DNA of 13,937 bases from Oscillospiraceae bacterium (GCA_003518885.1 DOXU01000143.1:1-13937); one strand, 5' to 3'. Shown: positions 6,128 to 13,545, counted from the first letter of the stretch. Notes: generated by a model from the letters alone, not told the origin. A program made the numbers and translations.

Positions 6128-8710
6128 TTAAAGCGCGACGTCTGCCGAATTTCCCATTTCCATTTGAGAAATTTTCCTTGCTGTCTTGATATGTGTAATC
6201 GAAAAATTGAGTATGGTAAGAACAATGAACATGATGGCTAGATAGGTAACATCGGTTGCGGCGATATTGCCGTGGAAGCCACTGATCGTTTCTCGCATGA
6301 GCTGGACGGAATAGGACATTGGTAAGAACGGGTTGATAATGCGGAAGAAAGAAGGACTCAGCTCTAATGGGAAAGTTCCTCCGCATGACGTTAGCTGTAG
6401 CACCATGAGGACAACAGCAGTGAAACTACCAAAGATTCCGCCTACCGTGACGCAAAATAGAATGAGTGAAACAAATGCAAGTGCAATTAGAATATTAAAT
6501 AGCATATACAAACCATAGTTTTGTACCTGCATGTTTAGAGACATTGGCAGAAAGATGGAAAGGACGAATCCCTGCAAGAAAGACATGACATAGTAAAAAC
6601 CAACACGCATCATAGCAAAACGACGCATCTGAGTAGGATTGGCCGGGGAGCCTTTTCCAAGTGATAGTCCGGCGATCATGACCAGCGCACCGGCCCACAG
6701 TGAGATAGAGATAAAGTATGGGGCAAGGCCTGCGCCATAATTCTGTACCGGATAGACCGCATTTTCTTTTACGCTGAGTGGGGCGGCTGTGTAATCATCA
6801 AGGCCTTCAAGAGGTTGAATTTGTACATTTGCATTGGCAAGGCTGTCTCCCACACTCTTGTTAGCGGTAGAAATACCAGTGCTCAATTGAGAGGATCCTT
6901 GTTGTAGGGCAGAAAATCCAGTCGAGAATTTCTGAATACCATTCAACAGCGAAGTGCTTCCAGAAGCAGCACTTGCTGTACCATTTGCGAGCTGGCCAGC
7001 ACCAGAATCAAGCTGAGTGGCGCCAGAATTAAGTTGGTTAGCGCCAGAGGCGAGCTGGTTGGCTCCGGCCCCAAGTTTTTGCGCGCCATCGGCGACTTGG
7101 CCGGCACCAGAAGAAAGGGCAGGCATTCCGTTTGCAAGTTTGGATGCACCGTCTGCAAGAGAAGAACTACCAGAGGCGGCACTTGCAATACCGGAAGTGA
7201 CTTGATCGGCGCCGCTTTGTAGAGCGGGAAGTTTGCTGCTTAATTCATCAGCGCCGCCCTTGATTTGGGCCATACCATCATATAATGTGGTGTTTCCGTT
7301 GGAACCAGCTTGTGTTTGTGCAGCAAGTGCCTGCCCGGCGCTAACAGCGTTTTCCTGTTCAATCGCACCTACGATTGTTGCGTTACTTTGTAGCGCGCTG
7401 GAAAGGTAGGGCTTAGGATTTGCCATACTATTTGTTAAGGCGGACAAATCGGATTGAAGAGAGGAAGCATTAGCGAGGGAGAGGCTTCCATTCTGTATGT
7501 GTTGATAGACAATATTAGTTGCAACATACAGATTCAGGTTGGTAATGCCAGCACTTTGATTTCCGGAAGAAAAACTATTGATTGTTTGTGTTTGATAATT
7601 GTTTAGTAGGTTCGTTACCATAGGTGCAAAGGTAGGAGCACCACCAGCTTGATAAATAACTTGTAAAGTGGAATAAACGCTAGAGAATAGAACCCCGCTG
7701 TTCAATTTACTATAATTTTTCAGATTGGTACCAAGTGCGGTAAGGCCAGTTTGTTCCTTTGCAGCGCCTTGAGAGAGGCTGTTCAGGCCACCTACTGCCT
7801 GACCGACGCCATTGCTTAAGCCCTTGGAGCCATCTTTTAGAGTCTGCAGCCCTTTGTTTAATGAGTTAGCACCGTTGGATACCTGAGAGGCACCGGATGC
7901 AGCTGTATCAATTCCCGTCTTTAAACTTTGTGCTCCGCTTTGCAGGGACTGAGCACCATTTCCTAAGCTCTGCGCGCCTGTTTGCATATTCTGTGTGCCG
8001 TTTTTCAGGCTTTGAGTGGCATTGTGCAGATTTTGCGCGCCACCAGTCAAAGTTTGTAGGCCGTTATTCATGCTGGTTGCACCTGTAAGGAGTTGGCTAC
8101 CGCCGTCTGCGGCAGTATTTACCCCATTGTTCAGGCTTTGTGCACCGTTATCCAGTGTCTGCAAACCATTCTTTAATGTCGACAGATTTTGTGGGACACC
8201 CTTTAATTTGTCACTAAGCGATGAGGTAATGCTTTTGTCAACATTAAGGCGCGCTTCTTCTTCTAATTTGATAAGCGCACTTGAAATAATTTTTGATGCG
8301 GTATAGTTACTTTTTTCATTGGATAAATAGTGAATGATAGGTGACTTTTTATCCGTAGTGGAAGCGGTAGAAATATCCGAAGAAAAATTAGAAGGGATGA
8401 AGATAGCAGTAAAATATTTTCCTGATTTTACACCAGTTTTTGCAGTGGAATTGTCTGTAAAGGTCCACCCAAGTTGCCGGTCGTTCTTCATAGTCGCTGT
8501 CAGTTCGTTCCCAAGATTGCGGAAGGAACCGTTGACATTGGCCCCTTTATCGTTATTCACAACAGCAATGGATAATGAATCAAGATGGCCATATGGGTCT
8601 TGGAATGCACAAAGATAGAAAAAGCTATACAAAATAGGGATAATCATTACCCCAATTATGATGGAAATCGTCTTTGGCGTGATTTTAAATGGCTTGCTCA
8701 GTTTACTCAA
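6128..8710 (-). CDS. YhgE/Pip-family membrane protein with heptad-repeat ectodomain
   Basis: This belongs to the YhgE/Pip (phage infection protein) family, large membrane proteins with an ABC-2-permease-like C-terminus; relatives include the phage receptors Pip and YueB and the type VII component EsaA. Numbered from the upstream GTG at 8719, one segment (about 18-38) is followed by an extracellular domain. That domain has two Gly/Ala/Gln/Leu-rich heptad blocks (about 179-318 and 481-617), separated by a non-repetitive part (about 319-480). About five membrane segments follow (668-690, 706-728, 738-760, 763-785, 824-846), with the FPLELSPSFFRIINPFLPMS region (783-802) between the last two. I place the start at TTG 8710, five nt after GAGGTGA; the GTG at 8719 is inside that Shine-Dalgarno site. 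It sits 16 nt behind the TetR gene, so the two are cotranscribed. The substrate is unknown. No type VII secretion genes are nearby. Confidence 0.88.
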   Translation of the reverse strand: MSKLSKPFKITPKTISIIIGVMIIPILYSFFYLCAFQDPYGHLDSLSIAVVNNDKGANVNGSFRNLGNELTATMKNDRQLGWTFTDNSTAKTGVKSGKYFTAIFIPSNFSSDISTASTTDKKSPIIHYLSNEKSNYTASKIISSALIKLEEEARLNVDKSITSSLSDKLKGVPQNLSTLKNGLQTLDNGAQSLNNGVNTAADGGSQLLTGATSMNNGLQTLTGGAQNLHNATQSLKNGTQNMQTGAQSLGNGAQSLQSGAQSLKTGIDTAASGASQVSNGANSLNKGLQTLKDGSKGLSNGVGQAVGGLNSLSQGAAKEQTGLTALGTNLKNYSKLNSGVLFSSVYSTLQVIYQAGGAPTFAPMVTNLLNNYQTQTINSFSSGNQSAGITNLNLYVATNIVYQHIQNGSLSLANASSLQSDLSALTNSMANPKPYLSSALQSNATIVGAIEQENAVSAGQALAAQTQAGSNGNTTLYDGMAQIKGGADELSSKLPALQSGADQVTSGIASAASGSSSLADGASKLANGMPALSSGAGQVADGAQKLGAGANQLASGANQLNSGATQLDSGAGQLANGTASAASGSTSLLNGIQKFSTGFSALQQGSSQLSTGISTANKSVGDSLANANVQIQPLEGLDDYTAAPLSVKENAVYPVQNYGAGLAPYFISISLWAGALVMIAGLSLGKGSPANPTQMRRFAMMRVGFYYVMSFLQGFVLSIFLPMSLNMQVQNYGLYMLFNILIALAFVSLILFCVTVGGIFGSFTAVVLMVLQLTSCGGTFPLELSPSFFRIINPFLPMSYSVQLMRETISGFHGNIAATDVTYLAIMFIVLTILNFSITHIKTARKISQMEMGNSADVAL
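6869..7279 (-). repeat. C-terminal block of 21-bp tandem repeats in yhgE
   Basis: The codons for residues about 481-617 form degenerate 21-bp tandem units, each encoding a heptad of the type L-x-x-G-A-x-Q. The clearest run is 6990-7100, where GGCGCCAGA-like cores recur every 21 bp on the + strand. The protein pattern predicts a long coiled-coil or helical rod. Degeneracy at third positions suggests an old expansion rather than a very recent one. Confidence 0.75.
7766..8185 (-). repeat. N-terminal block of 21-bp tandem repeats in yhgE
   Basis: Residues about 179-318 are a second run of heptads such as LQTLDNG, AQSLNNG and AQSLQSG, encoded by degenerate 21-bp units that are easiest to see at 7920-8090. 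It is separated from the other block by about 160 non-repetitive residues. The block contains a few breaks (for example GVNTAADGG and GIDTAASGA) that recur in both blocks as similar AASG-type spacers. Confidence 0.75.
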
Positions 8711-8726
8711 TTGAATCACCTCAGGG

Positions 8727-9323
8727 TCAAGTGGCTCCTTTCACCAGGCCATATTTTAAAATATCGGTCACGGTTTGAGTCACCTGTTTTTCATCCAAAG
8801 GGGAATATTTTTCCTCCCATTTGAATGCTAGTGCGGAATAAATGTTAAGAATGACAAAGCTAAAAATTTTCGGATTACAAGGACGGATTTCTTTTCGATC
8901 GATGGCGAGTTGCAATTCCCCCTCTAGATAATTGCAAATTTCGTCGTCCAGGATCTCCGTCACTCGTTTTGAGAAAGCAGAAGGAAATTTTATCGCTTCC
9001 ATTGACACACGATAAAGAAATTTCTGCTCATGTCGAAACTTGAAAATATTATAAATGACTGAATGCAGCTTATCGGCAAGAGGAAGATCCCATTTTTCAA
9101 CATCCGACATGAACTCTTTTATTTCTGTCAAGAATTCATCGATCAGCGCGTAGAATAAAGATTCCTTATCCTTGAAATAAAGGTAAACAGTGCCTTTTGC
9201 TACGCTGGCCTTTTCTGCTATTTGGGATACCGTAACCGATCGGTACCCGAATTCTGTAAATAGATCCCGAGCGGCGTCCAGGATATTTTTCCGTTTTCTT
9301 TTTTTCTCTAGCTCGTTTGACAT
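8727..9323 (-). CDS. TetR/AcrR-family transcriptional regulator
   Basis: This is a one-component repressor with an N-terminal TetR DNA-binding domain and a C-terminal ligand/dimer domain. Residues 10-56 hold the TetR_N fold: helix NILDAARDLFTEFGYRSV, then the helix-turn-helix TVSQIAEKASVAKGTVYLYF (31-50) and KDKESLFYAL. The rest (about 57-198) is helical and diverged, as expected for the ligand pocket, so no ligand can be named. The length of 198 aa is normal. The ATG at 9323 has GAGGAG five nt upstream. The gene is first in a leftward operon with yhgE, and a palindrome lies at its predicted transcription start, which indicates autoregulation and control of yhgE. TetR genes next to YhgE genes are common in Firmicutes. 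Confidence 0.93.
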   Translation of the reverse strand: MSNELEKKRKRKNILDAARDLFTEFGYRSVTVSQIAEKASVAKGTVYLYFKDKESLFYALIDEFLTEIKEFMSDVEKWDLPLADKLHSVIYNIFKFRHEQKFLYRVSMEAIKFPSAFSKRVTEILDDEICNYLEGELQLAIDRKEIRPCNPKIFSFVILNIYSALAFKWEEKYSPLDEKQVTQTVTDILKYGLVKGAT

Positions 9324-9340
9324 GGTTGCTCCTCTCCTAA

Positions 9341-9367
9341 ACTGACTAAATGACTGATCCAGTCAGT
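9341..9367. promoter_or_regulatory. TetR-type operator palindrome
   Basis: TGACTG-ATC-CAGTCA (9351-9365) is a perfect 6+6 inverted repeat. A second set of arms, ACTGACT (9341-9347) and AGTCAGT (9361-9367), gives an overlapping alternative dyad. The site lies between the candidate tetR -10 box and its Shine-Dalgarno site, over the predicted transcription start. Size, symmetry and position match autoregulatory TetR operators. Binding is inferred, not shown. Confidence 0.7.
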
Positions 9368-9371
9368 TACT

Positions 9372-9400
9372 ATACTATCGTTTTTGATTTGCTTTGTAAA
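9372..9400 (-). promoter_or_regulatory. Candidate promoter of the tetR-yhgE operon
   Basis: On the minus strand TTTACA (9400-9395, one mismatch to TTGACA) and TAGTAT (9377-9372, two mismatches to TATAAT) are 17 bp apart. An overlapping TATAGT (9374-9369) is a better -10 but would need a 20-bp spacer. The start would fall near 9365, inside the TetR palindrome. Confidence 0.5.
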
Positions 9401-9598
9401 CCTTTGGGAACCGTTGTGTAGGTCCGATTGATCGAAATAGCCCACCCATTCAAGCGTATGATTCAAATTGCACCACATCGCATTTTTATATTTGAAAGAG
9501 GTCGTATTCTCTCTTCTATTTAAAAGAGAAAAAATTATGTACAATCAATAAAATATTCATGCGGTTATATGAAGCCTGAAAAGGGGGCTATAAAAAAC
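9401..9598. other. Divergent intergenic region between tetR and the PHP gene
   Basis: This is the middle of the 341-bp gap between divergent starts (9323 and 9665). I see no gene with a Shine-Dalgarno site. The short minus-strand frame that enters tetR from 9544 starts with TTG, has no ribosome binding site and crosses the tetR promoter. A weak hairpin (TCTCTT/AAGAGA, about 9513-9532) and a short AGCC/GGCT pairing near 9573-9590 are present but not convincing as regulatory RNA. Confidence 0.45.
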
Positions 9599-9626
9599 TT
9601 TACATTTCAAGTATAATGAATATAAG
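9599..9626 (+). promoter_or_regulatory. Candidate promoter of the PHP-domain gene
   Basis: TTTACA (9599-9604) and TATAAG (9621-9626) are 16 bp apart. A perfect TATAAT (9612-9617) lies between them but has no good -35 box. The region is very AT-rich, so chance matches are likely, but one of the two should drive the gene that starts at 9665. Confidence 0.45.
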
Positions 9627-9664
9627 GATATCATATTATTATAGCTAAATGAAAGAGTTTTTTT

Positions 9665-10507
9665 ATGAAAGGCGATTTACATTGCCACACACGGATATCA
9701 GACGGTTCCATGTGTGTGGAAGATTTGGTTTCATATGCCAAAAAAATCGGGTTGGATGTTTTAGGCATTACCGACCATGATAGCATGGGCGGAGTAGAGC
9801 GAGCACAGATAGCCGCACAGAATACGACCGTACGAATTGTTCCTGGTATGGAGATTTCTTCTTTTGATTATGTCCATAACCACAAGGTGCATTTGCTTTG
9901 TTATGCACCACGTCACACAGATGCATTGTTTAAAATGTGCAACGAAACGTTACGTGAGCGGGCAAAAAATTCGAGTGAAATACTTAAGCGAGTGGCAAAG
10001 CAATACCCCATCGTGAAAGAAATTGTTGAACAGTATTCCAGGGAGAGTCGAGTAATTTATAAACAACATGTCGTCGCTGCATTGATGAACATGGGGTATG
10101 CAACCTCTATATTCGGGAAAATGTGGGAGACGCTTTTTTCGGGGCCTCATGCATTGGCGCCCATTAAAATGAAATATCCCAATGTGCAGGAAGCAGTTGT
10201 AAAGGCAAAGGAGTCCGGGGGTTTTGTCGTTCTTGCACATCCGGGTCTTTATCATAATTTTGATCTCGTTGGGGAATTGCGGGATCTTGGTTTAAATGGG
10301 ATAGAGGCGTATCATCCTAAGCATAGCCAAGCAGATATCGTGCGTAGTCAAGAAATGGCAAAAAAATTTGGATTGCTGGTAACGGGTGGGTCCGATTTTC
10401 ATGGGTATTTTCGTGCAACACCCACACCACTGTATACATGTGGCTTAGCAGGGGAAGAATTGGCTTCTTTTTTGGCTGCTGTGCAATCGAGCGAAAGAAT
10501 GTCATGA
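9665..10507 (+). CDS. PHP-domain metal-dependent phosphoesterase
   Basis: This is a stand-alone PHP (polymerase and histidinol phosphatase) domain protein of the COG0613 type. The family hydrolyses phosphate esters at a multinuclear metal site; relatives include RNase AM/YciV and 3',5'-nucleotide bisphosphatases. The metal ligands are in place: HxH (His6, His8) in DLHCHTRISDGS, TDHDS (Asp37, His38), Glu63 in GMEIS, His192 in LAHPG and the D-x-H pair Asp244/His246 in GSDFHG. At 280 aa it is typical. The start ATG at 9665 has only a weak AAAGAG about 8 nt upstream, so translation may be modest. It opens a rightward cluster; the next gene is 101 nt away with no terminator between. The family is firm, the substrate is not. 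Confidence 0.9.
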   Translation: MKGDLHCHTRISDGSMCVEDLVSYAKKIGLDVLGITDHDSMGGVERAQIAAQNTTVRIVPGMEISSFDYVHNHKVHLLCYAPRHTDALFKMCNETLRERAKNSSEILKRVAKQYPIVKEIVEQYSRESRVIYKQHVVAALMNMGYATSIFGKMWETLFSGPHALAPIKMKYPNVQEAVVKAKESGGFVVLAHPGLYHNFDLVGELRDLGLNGIEAYHPKHSQADIVRSQEMAKKFGLLVTGGSDFHGYFRATPTPLYTCGLAGEELASFLAAVQSSERMS

Positions 10508-10608
10508 AAAGGATAGATTGTCCATATGAATTATGGTAAGGAATCAAACATACTTGATTTGTATAAAGGAAGGATACACAACAGATAGTTTTAAAAGGGG
10601 AATTTTAT

Positions 10609-10923
10609 ATGAAGTATGTTTACCAAACAAGCGGAAGAGTCTGTTCGAGGCAGATTTTTCTTGATGTGGAAGAAGGCATCATTAAATCCATTCATTTTGA
10701 TGGAGGTTGTATGGGAAACACGCAAGGAGTGGCGAATCTTGCGGTAGGGATGAAGGTGACAGATGTTATAGAGCGATTGAAAGGTATCCGTTGTGGAAAC
10801 CGAGGCTCATCTTGTCCGGCTGAACTTGTAGTGGCACTTCGGCAAATAGAAAGTAGAAAGGCGGATGTTTCCACTGAAAAAAAGGTGGAGGACACTTTGG
10901 TCAAAAAACAGGAAACACGATGA
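10609..10923 (+). CDS. TSCPD-domain protein (TIGR03905-like) with altered motif
   Basis: This is a small protein of the TIGR03905 TSCPD family. The same domain occurs at the C-terminus of B12-dependent ribonucleotide reductases, but the role of the stand-alone form is unknown. Characteristic parts are TSGRVCSRQI (7-16), the FDGGCMGN block (30-37), the GMKVTDVIERLKGIRCGN block (47-64) and the motif that gives the family its name. Here that motif reads SSCPA instead of TSCPD, keeping the Cys and Pro but losing the Asp. Conserved cysteines at 12, 34, 62 and 69 suggest metal or redox chemistry. A charged tail of about 25 residues follows the domain. The ATG at 10609 has AAAGGGG (10594-10600) 8 nt upstream. 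The gap to the next gene is about 60 nt, so cotranscription is likely. Confidence 0.85.
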   Translation: MKYVYQTSGRVCSRQIFLDVEEGIIKSIHFDGGCMGNTQGVANLAVGMKVTDVIERLKGIRCGNRGSSCPAELVVALRQIESRKADVSTEKKVEDTLVKKQETR

Positions 10924-10986
10924 TGGCATAAATAAAAAGAGTTGACGTAGCAAGACTAATGAACTGCTGAAAGAAGGGTGCTTAAA

Positions 10987-11637
10987 TTGTTATATCTTCT
11001 AATAATAGGAGTAATGACTTCTTTACTGTTGGCTTTTAGCTCTCAAAAACAGGTACGGTTTTCCTTTTCAGGGTTGTCTCTTTTTGAAGAAGATGACCGG
11101 GACATTAAAATTGCAGGAATGGAAAAATCAAAAAAATCGCAAGAGGAAGAAACAGCTAGGCTTGCAGAAGAATTGACTCATCAAAAAAATAATGGAAATG
11201 TGGACAAGGTCAGGAAACTTGGCGCACAAGCTGCCCAAAATATTATGGTGCAAGATGTTAGCGCTCTTTGCATAGGACCTACCTCCGGACAAATTTTGTT
11301 ACAGTGCAGGCTTTTGATGAGTGCGGCGGCACAAAAAGCTTTTGCAGATCATCTGCCACATAAAATTTTATACGATGTGGCAGCGGAATCTCTCCAGCAG
11401 ACTTTACAGAAAGAATATCCCGTTTTTTATCAACAATTGATTAAGCCGGGCGCAATGTCGTTTTACATGCTTTGCTTACGAAAGGGCAATAATGCCCCGG
11501 ATCAAATAGGGGATGTGTTTGCTAATTTGACTGGGCGTGAAGGGGATGTCTCAGCAAAAAGAGCAGGAACGGATCTTTATGTTCATTTTTATGGAAATGT
11601 GATACATGCAATTGAAACGAGCAAACTATCTAAATAA
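10987..11637 (+). CDS. Unrecognised membrane-anchored protein
   Basis: I do not recognise a family. The product (216 aa) starts with an uncharged hydrophobic segment (about 1-17) that should act as a signal anchor. It is followed by a basic/aromatic stretch and a highly charged, probably helical region (about 36-75). A mixed alpha/beta C-terminal half contains two cysteines separated by 13 residues (in DVSALCIG and LLQCRL) and a third near LCLRKG. I chose TTG at 10987 because AAGGGTG lies 6 nt upstream; the in-frame GTG at 10978 is part of that site. Codon use looks like that of its neighbours and the frame is uninterrupted, so I take it as a real gene. It lies between the TSCPD gene and the mutase on the same strand, but nothing in it points to a shared job. 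Confidence 0.75.
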   Translation: MLYLLIIGVMTSLLLAFSSQKQVRFSFSGLSLFEEDDRDIKIAGMEKSKKSQEEETARLAEELTHQKNNGNVDKVRKLGAQAAQNIMVQDVSALCIGPTSGQILLQCRLLMSAAAQKAFADHLPHKILYDVAAESLQQTLQKEYPVFYQQLIKPGAMSFYMLCLRKGNNAPDQIGDVFANLTGREGDVSAKRAGTDLYVHFYGNVIHAIETSKLSK

Positions 11638-11665
11638 AAAGATCATAGAAAGACTCGCTTTTAGA

Positions 11666-11679
11666 GGACACATGTGTCC
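11666..11679. promoter_or_regulatory. Perfect 14-bp palindrome upstream of the mutase gene
   Basis: GGACACATGTGTCC is its own reverse complement and lies 60 nt before the mutase ATG. As RNA it would make only a 5-bp stem with a CATG loop, followed by AACTTTT, so it is at best a weak terminator for the upstream gene. As DNA it could be an operator. No convincing promoter boxes frame it. I cannot decide between these. Confidence 0.4.
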
Positions 11680-11738
11680 AACTTTTAAATTAAAAGGAAG
11701 AAAAAAATTTCACGTAAAAAGAAAGGTAGGAGTGTGAC

Positions 11739-13460
11739 ATGAGCTTCACGATTGAATATGAAAGATGGCTTGCCAACACGGATGCCCAGACTAAAAAAGA
11801 ACTCCGAACTATTGCGGCCCGTTCAGATGAAGTTGAAGATCGATTTGGTAGTATGTTGTCCTTTGGCACAGCAGGATTGCGTGGAATCATGGGAGCCGGT
11901 CTTAATCGGATGAATATTTATACGGTCAGACAGGCAACACAAGGATTGGCCAATGTGATCGTATCTGCGGGGGATGAAGCAAAGCAGCGCGGAGTCGTTA
12001 TTGCTTATGATTGTCGCAATCATTCCCGCGAATTTGCACAAGAGGCAGCAAGGGTATTGGCGGCGGCGGATATACGCAGTTATATCTTTGACGAATTACG
12101 GCCTACTCCAGAACTATCATTTGCCATCCGTCAGTTACATGGAATGGCAGGAATTAATATTACAGCTAGCCACAATCCGAAAGAATACAATGGATATAAA
12201 GTCTATTGGGAAGATGGAGCACAGCTTGATCCGGAGCGCGCTGCAAAGGTTCAGCGAGAAATTCGTGAAAATGATATCTTTAATGATGTACACGTGGCGG
12301 ATTATGCAGCGGCACAGGCGGAAGGTTTAATTCGCTCCATCGGTGAAGAAATTGATGAAAAATTTATGCAAAATGTGTTGGAGCAGGCCACTTGTCCGGA
12401 TGTTGTGAAGGCGGAGGCCGATGATTTTAGCATTATTTATACACCGTTTCATGGAGCAGGGTATCGGTTAGTGCCAGAGGTCCTGCATCGAGCGGGGTTC
12501 AAGCGGATTTGTACGGTTCCAGAACAAATGAAGCCAGATGGTAATTTTCCTACGGTGAAATCGCCAAACCCCGAGGAAAAAGAGGGATTTTCCCTTGCCA
12601 TTGCTATGGCTAAAAAAGAGGATATCGACCTTATTATTGGGACAGACCCAGATGCTGATCGTGTCGGCATTATCGTCCGAGATAATGCGGGGGAATATAT
12701 TAGTGTAACGGGTAATCAGGTGGGCGAACTTCTGACAGACTATTTGATTTCTTGCAAAAAAGAGAAGGGAATTTTACCGGATAACGCAGCAGTAGTGAGT
12801 ACCATTGTCTCAACAGCAATGACGGACGTCATTTGTGAGCGGAACAATGTAAAGCTTTTTCGTGTACTCACGGGCTTCAAATTTATTGGGGAAAAGATCA
12901 AGGAATTTGAAGCCTCTGGCAAGTACACATATTTATTCGGATTTGAGGAAAGCTACGGTTATCTTGCAGGCACTTATGCACGGGATAAGGATTCCGTTGT
13001 TGCTTCCATGTTGATTGCCGAAATGGCGGCATGGTATAAACATAAAGGGATGACATTATTTGAGGCTCTGACAGCTTTATATGAGAAGTATGGCTATTAT
13101 GCAGAACGTACCGTTAGTATCAAATTTGACGGATTTGATGCCAAAGAAAAAATGGATGAGATCATGAGCCATTTGCGTAATCGTATGCTTAAGCAAATAA
13201 ATGGAGTAGATGTTGTCGCCAAGCGGGATTATTTACGTGGCACACGCCAGAAGACAGACGGATCGGATCCGGAACCGACTCATTTACCTGAGTCTGATGT
13301 GCTTTATTATGAAATGGTGGACGGAAACAGTGTAGTGGTGCGTCCCTCTGGTACAGAGCCCAAGATCAAATTGTATCTGTTGATGAATGGAACGGATAAG
13401 CAGCAAGTGACGCAATTATTAGAACAATACGAGAAAGAAATGCGCGACTTGATAAAATAA
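11739..13460 (+). CDS. Phospho-sugar mutase (phosphoglucomutase/phosphomannomutase, PgcA type)
   Basis: This cytoplasmic alpha-D-phosphohexomutase moves the phosphate between C1 and C6 of glucose or mannose, feeding UDP-glucose and glycan or wall precursors. All four domains are present: SFGTAGLRG (41-49), the phosphoserine loop TASHNP (142-147, Ser144), the metal loop DPDADR (303-308), the sugar-binding GFEESYGY (401-408), and the phosphate-binding RPSGTEPKIKLYL (535-547). At 573 aa it has the length of the long PgcA/PGM2 group, not the 450-aa GlmM group. The ATG at 11739 follows AGGAG by 6 nt. It lies about 100 nt after the anchored-protein gene and could be the last gene of that cluster or have its own promoter. 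It ends in a strong hairpin. Substrate preference between glucose and mannose cannot be read from motifs. Confidence 0.95.
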   Translation: MSFTIEYERWLANTDAQTKKELRTIAARSDEVEDRFGSMLSFGTAGLRGIMGAGLNRMNIYTVRQATQGLANVIVSAGDEAKQRGVVIAYDCRNHSREFAQEAARVLAAADIRSYIFDELRPTPELSFAIRQLHGMAGINITASHNPKEYNGYKVYWEDGAQLDPERAAKVQREIRENDIFNDVHVADYAAAQAEGLIRSIGEEIDEKFMQNVLEQATCPDVVKAEADDFSIIYTPFHGAGYRLVPEVLHRAGFKRICTVPEQMKPDGNFPTVKSPNPEEKEGFSLAIAMAKKEDIDLIIGTDPDADRVGIIVRDNAGEYISVTGNQVGELLTDYLISCKKEKGILPDNAAVVSTIVSTAMTDVICERNNVKLFRVLTGFKFIGEKIKEFEASGKYTYLFGFEESYGYLAGTYARDKDSVVASMLIAEMAAWYKHKGMTLFEALTALYEKYGYYAERTVSIKFDGFDAKEKMDEIMSHLRNRMLKQINGVDVVAKRDYLRGTRQKTDGSDPEPTHLPESDVLYYEMVDGNSVVVRPSGTEPKIKLYLLMNGTDKQQVTQLLEQYEKEMRDLIK

Positions 13461-13473
13461 GAGAATCTATTTA

Positions 13474-13517
13474 CCAAAAGAAGCCCCCGCCAACTCTTTG
13501 GCGGGGGCTTCTTTTGG
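13474..13517. terminator. Strong bidirectional terminator between convergent genes
   Basis: An 18-bp perfect GC-rich stem (13474-13491 with 13500-13517) encloses the loop AACTCTTT. The U-rich 3' arm (CTTCTTTTGG) and a following TGCTTTT serve the mutase transcript. The minus-strand reading has an equivalent CTTCTTTTGG arm for the leftward gene. It lies 14 nt past the mutase stop and about 30 nt from the stop of the convergent gene. Confidence 0.9.
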
Positions 13518-13545
13518 TGCTTTTATAAGGGAATGGTATACGGTA

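Noticed and set aside
6869..8185. CRISPR array or satellite in the repetitive region
   Set aside because: The 21-bp units are contiguous, in frame and encode heptads of YhgE; there are no unique spacers.
6128..9323. YhgE as part of a type VII secretion or phage-defence system
   Set aside because: No WXG100, EssC, EsaB or other secretion or defence genes are in the window; the simple tetR-yhgE pair is common in Firmicutes.
9308..9544. 78-codon minus-strand frame running into the start of tetR
   Set aside because: It starts at a TTG without ribosome binding site, crosses the tetR promoter and operator, and has a composition typical of non-coding AT-rich DNA.
9570..9600. Riboswitch or structured leader before the PHP gene
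   Set aside because: Only a 4-bp AGCC/GGCT pairing could be drawn, it lies upstream of the likely transcription start, and no known riboswitch core was seen.
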